A stretch of 64,000 nucleotides of DNA from Haematobia irritans (taxonomy: Eukaryota; Arthropoda; Insecta; Diptera; Muscidae): the NCBI RefSeq assembly GCF_050003625.1, contig NC_134397.1, positions 276,762,070 to 276,826,069 of the forward strand. The letters are read 5' to 3'. A model generated the notes under the pieces. The model was not told the DNA's origin and did no database searches. It saw only the letters and a program-made list of their open reading frames with translations. Shown here piece after piece: positions 58,542 to 64,000 of the stretch (its first letter is position 1; the number at the start of each line of letters is the position of its first letter). A program made the position numbers and the translations under genes.

Positions 58542-60511
58542 GTGCATGACATAATACAAATTCAGTTATTTTATTAATTAACTCTATAAATGCTGATTAC
58601 AGATCAACAAGGTTTAATCGCATTGGCCACTATTTTTGTCACATGCCAATGGATTGAAATGCTTTTTCACATTCATGATCCTTCCGGTTCATAAAAATTT
58701 CAAATTTTAATTTTGGTCCTGAAAATTTCTGACTACTCGACGCTAACATTGTTTTTAAAATGCATATCATGAATAGATTGTAATAGGCGAAATCGTACTA
58801 AGTTGTCTCCTATTTGGTGTTCAAGGATTTTTGATATCGAAGGTGGATGGTCGGTCGCTCGGTCGGTTCTATGTTAATTGCAATTGCTGTTGTCATGTTG
58901 CACTGAGATGAGTTTGTGTCATTGTGGCTACGGTTGGAAACATTGAGATTTGAATGTAGTTGCTAGTGATGGCATGGCATTCAGGGCCATTGAGAATGTA
59001 ATGAGGTGTGTGGGGGAGAATGAAAAATCCTTTCATCTTCCACAAATGTTCTTCTACTGTTAGGTGTCAGTGTCACTGTCTCTCATTCTCGGTGAACTCT
59101 AATCTCCTGTGACACACAAATATACACTCACACACTCGCCCACATTCTTTAACATATTCATGGTATTTAGAAGGGGGTTTATTGTCTGGGGGTGTTTGTG
59201 TGTGTGTGTTTGGGTTTTGTTGTTTTTCCATTTGAATCTAAAATGTGTACTTCAAAAGATTTTATTTTCTGAAATGTGTTTCTTTTTTAATTAATTTTAA
59301 TGATTCCATTTTCACAGCAATGCCAAAACGTCCAATATCTGCTACTGATGCCTCTTGGGTTCTATGGTTGCCTGCCAGCATTTACATCCAATACTGGTGG
59401 CGGCAAGAGAAACATTTAAAATATCAGCTGATGTTGTTATGTTGCCAAGAAACGCGATTTGATGCTGAAGTGTTGATTGCTGTGATTTGTATATTAATAT
59501 CGTTTTTGCTTCCAGAAAAAATGGAAATTCTATGGATTATTCTGACATTTTGTAGGAGACATTTTTCCAAGTAAATTAATTATAATGAGCTCCAAGTTGA
59601 CACATAGATGGATATAAGTGTCAGTGTCAATGTTGTGTTTTTTTTGGCTTTTTATGTTGCCAAGGCAAAAGATTACTTTTCATATACGCAATACATTATT
59701 TTTCTATTAATGGTAAATTACGTCGACTTTGGTTTGAATAAATTGCAATTGTATGTATTTCAGAGATAGCAAGTTCTTCCAATTTATGAAATAAATTCCA
59801 GTTAATGAGACCCCCTTTTATTCCAGCTACCATTTTGTCTTAATTTTTGGTATTTTTACTTTGCATCATGGATAGATTTGTTTGATGTCCTTTTCTTTGA
59901 TTCAAATATCAAAACATTTTGGGAAGATGGGTTTTCATAGAATTCATGTTCATGTTAAATCCTAAATTTTTTTGTATATCAAGAAATGGCTCCATTAAAA
60001 TATTAAAAGTTATCATAAAAACCAGAAAGCAACAAATTAATGCAAAAATTAATGTTCACACATTCACACTTGAGAAGGATTAACTCTGTCACATATCCTT
60101 GACATGAACGGACACATACAACGAAGAATATACAAAAATATCAAGATTAAAAAAGTTCACAAGCCAACACTGAAAAGGACATTTGCAAAAATGAAAATGT
60201 AACTGCCACCATCAAGTGGTTATTCTCTCTAGGAGTTAAGGTAATAGTAGGCAACATAATGGTCGCTAAGAGGCAATCACTTAGTTGCCAAGTAGAATTA
60301 CCAAAATCTATTCAGATATTTGGGTTTTTTGCTAAAAAGGATAAGGGATATATGGTTTAATCTCAAGGATAGTTATGCTCAGTAGATTGTAGCAACCGCT
60401 TATGAAGATGTCTTACAATATGCCTTCTTTAGTCTAATGCGACTGTATTGTATGAATAAGCTTTATTAGAACCCTTCTATCTCCCGTGAAAAGGACATTT
60501 TGGGTGATCAC
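58542..60511. other. low-repeat stretch without a recognised gene
   Basis: CA/GT-rich patches near 59100-59220. A 109-codon frame (59245-59574) has hydrophobic segments but no family match and no ATG-proximal support; an acceptor-like TTTTCACAG precedes ATGCCAAAACG at about 59320, which is weak. Not called. Confidence 0.4.
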
Positions 60512-61581
60512 ATTAGAATTACAATGCTAATTCTAATCCCTGTGCAAAATTTCAACTAAATCGGAGTTAAAATTGGCCTCTGTGATCACATGAGTGTAAA
60601 TCGGGCGAAAGCTATATATGGGAGCTATATATAAATCTGAGCCGATTTCAATCAAATTTGGCACGCATAGCTACAATACTAAATCTACTCCCAGTGCAAA
60701 ATTTCAACCAAATTGGGCCACAACTCTGGCTATTAAAACCATATTAGTCCATATCGGGCGAAAGATATATATGGGAGCTATATCTACATCTGAACCGATT
60801 TAAATCAAATTTTGCACACTTAACTGCACTACTAATTGTACTCCTAGTGCAAAACTCCTAGTTCAAACAAATTGGGCCAAAACTCGGGCTTCTAGGACCA
60901 TATTAGTCCATATCGGGCGAAAGATATATATGGGAGCTATATCTAAATCTGAATCGATTTCAACCAAATTTGGCACGCATAGCTACAATGCTAAATCTAC
61001 TCCTTGTGCAAAAATTTCAAATTGGGCCAAAACTCTGGCTTTTAGGACCATATTAGTCCATATCGGGCGAAATATATATATTGGAGCTATATCTAAATCT
61101 GGACCGATTTCAACCAAATTTTGCACACTTGACTATACGACTAAGTGTTATATCACAATGGACTGAATAGTCTAAGTGAGCCTGATTCATCGGGCTGCCA
61201 CATAACCTAACCTATTTGTACAAAATTTCAAGCAAATCGGTATAAAACTCTGGCTGCTGGGTCCATATTAGTGCATATCGGCCGAAAGATATATATGGGA
61301 GCTATATCTAAATCTGAACCGATTTCTTCCAAAATCAATAGGGTTCTATTCTGACCCAAATTAGGAACATGTGCCAAATTTGAAGGCGATTGGACTTAAA
61401 TTGCGACCTAGACTTTGATCAAAAAAATGTGTTCACGGACGGACATGGTTATATCGACTCAGGGACCCACCCTGAGCATTATTGCCAAAGACACCATGTG
61501 TCTATATCGTCTTCTTCTGGGTATTACAAACATATGCACTAACTTATAATACCCTGTTCCACAGTGTGGCGCAGGGTATAA
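60512..61581 (-). repeat. mini-me-like element, family C, copy 3 (left end missing)
   Basis: Five units with TATATGGGAGCTATAT at about 60613, 60766, 60923, 61075 and 61290 (153, 157, 151 bp, and the last spacing enlarged by an insertion). Then come the inverse core and ACCCTGTTCCACAGTGTGGC, ending GCAGGGTATAAA. Confidence 0.85.
61147..61220 (+). mobile_element. isolated LINE/SINE 3' tail, about 74 bp
   Basis: ATATCACAATGGACTGAATA ... GGGCTGCCAC and CTAACCTA, inserted within one unit of the family C array. It is an extreme 5' truncation of either the RNase H LINE or its SINE; the tail alone cannot tell which. Confidence 0.8.
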
Positions 61582-62734
61582 ATAAATTATATTTAAGATA
61601 TTATATTATAAATTTAATATATGTTGTATTATAATATTTTTAGATCTCTAAAGGTATTATAAATAACGTTATTAGTATATTTTATAATTAAATTTAATAC
61701 TATCTTATACTTAATTTATTTGTAGAAGATCTAGTCTGGAGGAAATGTATAAATAGTATAAATAGATTGGGACAAATGCGTGGCACAACCAAAATGATAT
61801 GCTTCAGCAAGTAGCATTTTTCTAAAGTTATTCATTAGAAATGTTTGTCTCTGCTTTTCACCACACATGTGAATTCTATTTCGCAATGGCATTGTTACCA
61901 AAATAATTCATAAAATATGCAAAAATAAAGAAAGGGAACGAGTAAAGCTTCACAATCCAGGAATTAACTTTTGTGCAATGCCATAGTTATACGTCCAAAA
62001 TCTCCCAGGCCACAACTAGACGTCACATATTCATGTATTCCACAAGTAGACAGTGTTGACTAGGATTATAAAAAAGAAAGCGGAAACCACTCATTTACTT
62101 AAATCGTTTCCGCTAACATCAAAGCTACACACACGGCTGTGTGATTGTGCCTCTTGGTAGCCAATATTACACACACACATTGATATTTTACAGTGGCCAC
62201 TGTTGTTTTGTAATAAATGAATGGAAGATGGAATGTTTGTGTGTGTGTGTGGATATTTGAATTTCAAAGGATCTACAAATGTGTGATTATATTTGGATGT
62301 TCTTTTGCAAATCCTTCCTTAGTTTTATTTTAGTCCAAAAACTGGAGACCCAACAAAACTTGAATGGGTTAGGAAAAAAAAGAACAAAGCGGAAGTTTTT
62401 TGAAATGCCTTGTCACATTGCTTCTTGTATTGTGTTGTAATTTCAAAATGAATTTCGAATGAGCACCGGAAGTATCTCTATGATAGTAGAATAGAAACTT
62501 TACATAACGATTAACGTCCTGAAAACCACATGAGAATGATGTCCAGATTTAACCAAGATCTTTAAATAAAATCCTTTAAAATCCTTTATTAAAATTAAAA
62601 TTAGAATTTCTTGTATATCTTGTAATATAGCACGGGGAATTAGATAAATGTTTTTGAGGATACAGTGAAACCTCTCTGAAGTGGACACACAAAGTTTGTC
62701 CATATATTTGAGGTGTCCAGGTAAAGTCCTCAAT
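61582..62734. other. AT-rich non-coding DNA
   Basis: Short GT/CA tracts near 62170-62250. No gene or repeat family recognised. Confidence 0.45.
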
Positions 62735-62898
62735 TTCAGGATCGGATGAAATTTGTTTCTCTTAGAGAATCTGCAAGCCAAATCGGGGGATCAGTTTATA
62801 TGGGGGCTATATATAATTATGAACCGATGTGGACCAATTTTTGCACGGTTGTTTGAGACCATATACTAACACCATGTACCAAATTTCAGCTTATAGAA
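62735..62898 (-). repeat. single family A unit
   Basis: One unit (GATCAGTTTATATGGGGGCT, ACCGATGTGGACCAATTTTT) and part of the next, without head or tail. Confidence 0.75.
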
Positions 62899-63369
62899 CA
62901 AGAAATAAGGATACGTTTAAAGCTTTAATCGGCCATTTTGGGCAAGTAGTATATGAGTTTTTCTGTTCCCAAAATCTGCAATTATTCAGAAAGTAAGAAA
63001 TTTGCTGTCAAATCTACTTTGGGGATTTTTTATACTAATTTTGGGAATAGTATATTCAGCAACATTTCCTAAAACAATTTTCGCTGCAAGAATCATAATA
63101 ATATCACAATTAGTTCAAAAGTTATAACATTTTCAATTCATATTTTTAATTCCCAAAAAAATAGGAATTTAAAAAAAAAATATTTCCCTGTTTTAAGTTT
63201 TTATATTTTAAATATTGAAAAAACAAAATTTTTTTAAAATAAAAAATTATCTAGATTCTTAGTGCAGTTAGAATCCAAATTAAAATATTTTTTTAATTTA
63301 AAATACATTCATATCACTTTTAAAAATGGGTTTTAAACAAAATTGTTTGGTGTGCCAATACTTATGTGG
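62899..63369. other. AT-rich spacer
   Basis: Nothing recognised. Confidence 0.4.
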
Positions 63370-64000
63370 GTCACTGTAAGTGCATATCAGGCGAAAGATA
63401 TACATATATCGGGGCTATATCTAAATCTGAATCGATTTCAACTAAATTCAGTATGCATATCTAGAATATTAATTCTACCATCTCTGCAAAATTTCCAATA
63501 AATCGAAGTGAAACTTTGGTGGCGGATTGAAAATTTGGTCTCTTGTGGTCATATCAGACTAAATCGGGCGTAGGACTTATATGGGAACTATATCTTAATC
63601 TGAACCGATGTCCAGCAAGCTCAGCACACTTAAATATATCACTAATTGTACTCTTTGTGCAAAATTTGAAGCAAATCAAAGTAAAACTTTGGCTTCGGGG
63701 ACCTCATTAGATATTGATCAAATGCGGTGTTACTTCACTTGTATGGCCCCAGAAGCCATAGTTTTATTTTCATTTGCTTCAAATTTTGACTTTGATTTGC
63801 TTCAAATTTGTACTTTGAATTGCTTCAAATACTGACCTCACGAGAAATTGGATAAAAATAATGCGTTGTAAATGCTCAAGAAATCCAAATGGGGGATCGT
63901 TTTATATAGGGGCTATATCGAAACATGGATCGATATAGCCCATCTTTGAACTTCATCTTTTTTACAGAAAAACGAGTTTGTGCAAAATTCCAAAACGAAA
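63370..64000 (-). repeat. decayed family C array running to the window end
   Basis: Units with GGGGCTATATCTAAATCTGA near 63402 and GGGAACTATATCTTAATCTG near 63584. From about 63893 the sequence (TTTTATATAGGGGCTATATC, GGATCGATATAGCCCATC) resembles families A/B. The end lies beyond the window. Confidence 0.65.

Noticed and set aside
59245..59574. 109-codon membrane-protein-like frame
   Set aside because: Hydrophobic segments arise easily in T-rich DNA; no homologue recognised and the start codon lies in unremarkable context.

Overview
The window is AT-rich, repeat-choked nuclear DNA of a higher dipteran, most likely a muscid fly close to Haematobia or Stomoxys. Three things point there: a larval serum protein 2 (hexamerin) gene, two exons of a beaten-path family immunoglobulin gene, and a mariner copy whose inverted repeat and helix-turn-helix region match the irritans-subfamily mariner of the horn fly. 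There is no bacterial, phage or CRISPR content. Host genes: an intact intronless Lsp2 gene lies at 11937-14045 on the minus strand, with a TATA box and initiator just upstream. A second, broken copy in the same orientation (21746-25119) has lost its first 76 codons and its promoter, carries two frameshifting deletions, and is split by a retrotransposon. The last two coding exons of a Beat-family gene (minus strand, 42796-43065 and 38309-38770) join in frame across a 4-kb intron. Upstream Beat exons were not found, so 43-64 kb is probably intron or 5' flank. Mobile DNA makes up most of the rest. It includes Tc1/mariner relics, hAT elements with 8-bp target duplications, piggyBac-type TTAA elements, many TA-flanked MITEs with CACNC-A-rich ends, a jockey-like LINE, an RNase H-bearing LINE, two families of tRNA-derived SINE-like sequence, and several copies of mini-me-like elements carrying arrays of about 150-bp units. 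Insertion order can be read directly from target duplications and sibling copies. The clearest stack is Lsp2 duplicate < RNase H LINE (11-bp TSD) < hAT (8-bp TSD) < embedded RT fragment. The most unusual signals are: (1) three mini-me-like families in different parts of the window share an ancestral unit of about 150-153 bp and the same terminal layout; (2) a tRNA-derived SINE and the RNase H LINE share a 3' tail of about 70 bp and both made 11-bp target duplications, which suggests a SINE/LINE partnership; (3) a TA-flanked MITE carries two head-to-head tRNA-like promoters, and a second copy of that module lies elsewhere in the window; (4) an open frame fuses hexamerin to RNase H. All identifications come from reading the sequence; no database search was possible.
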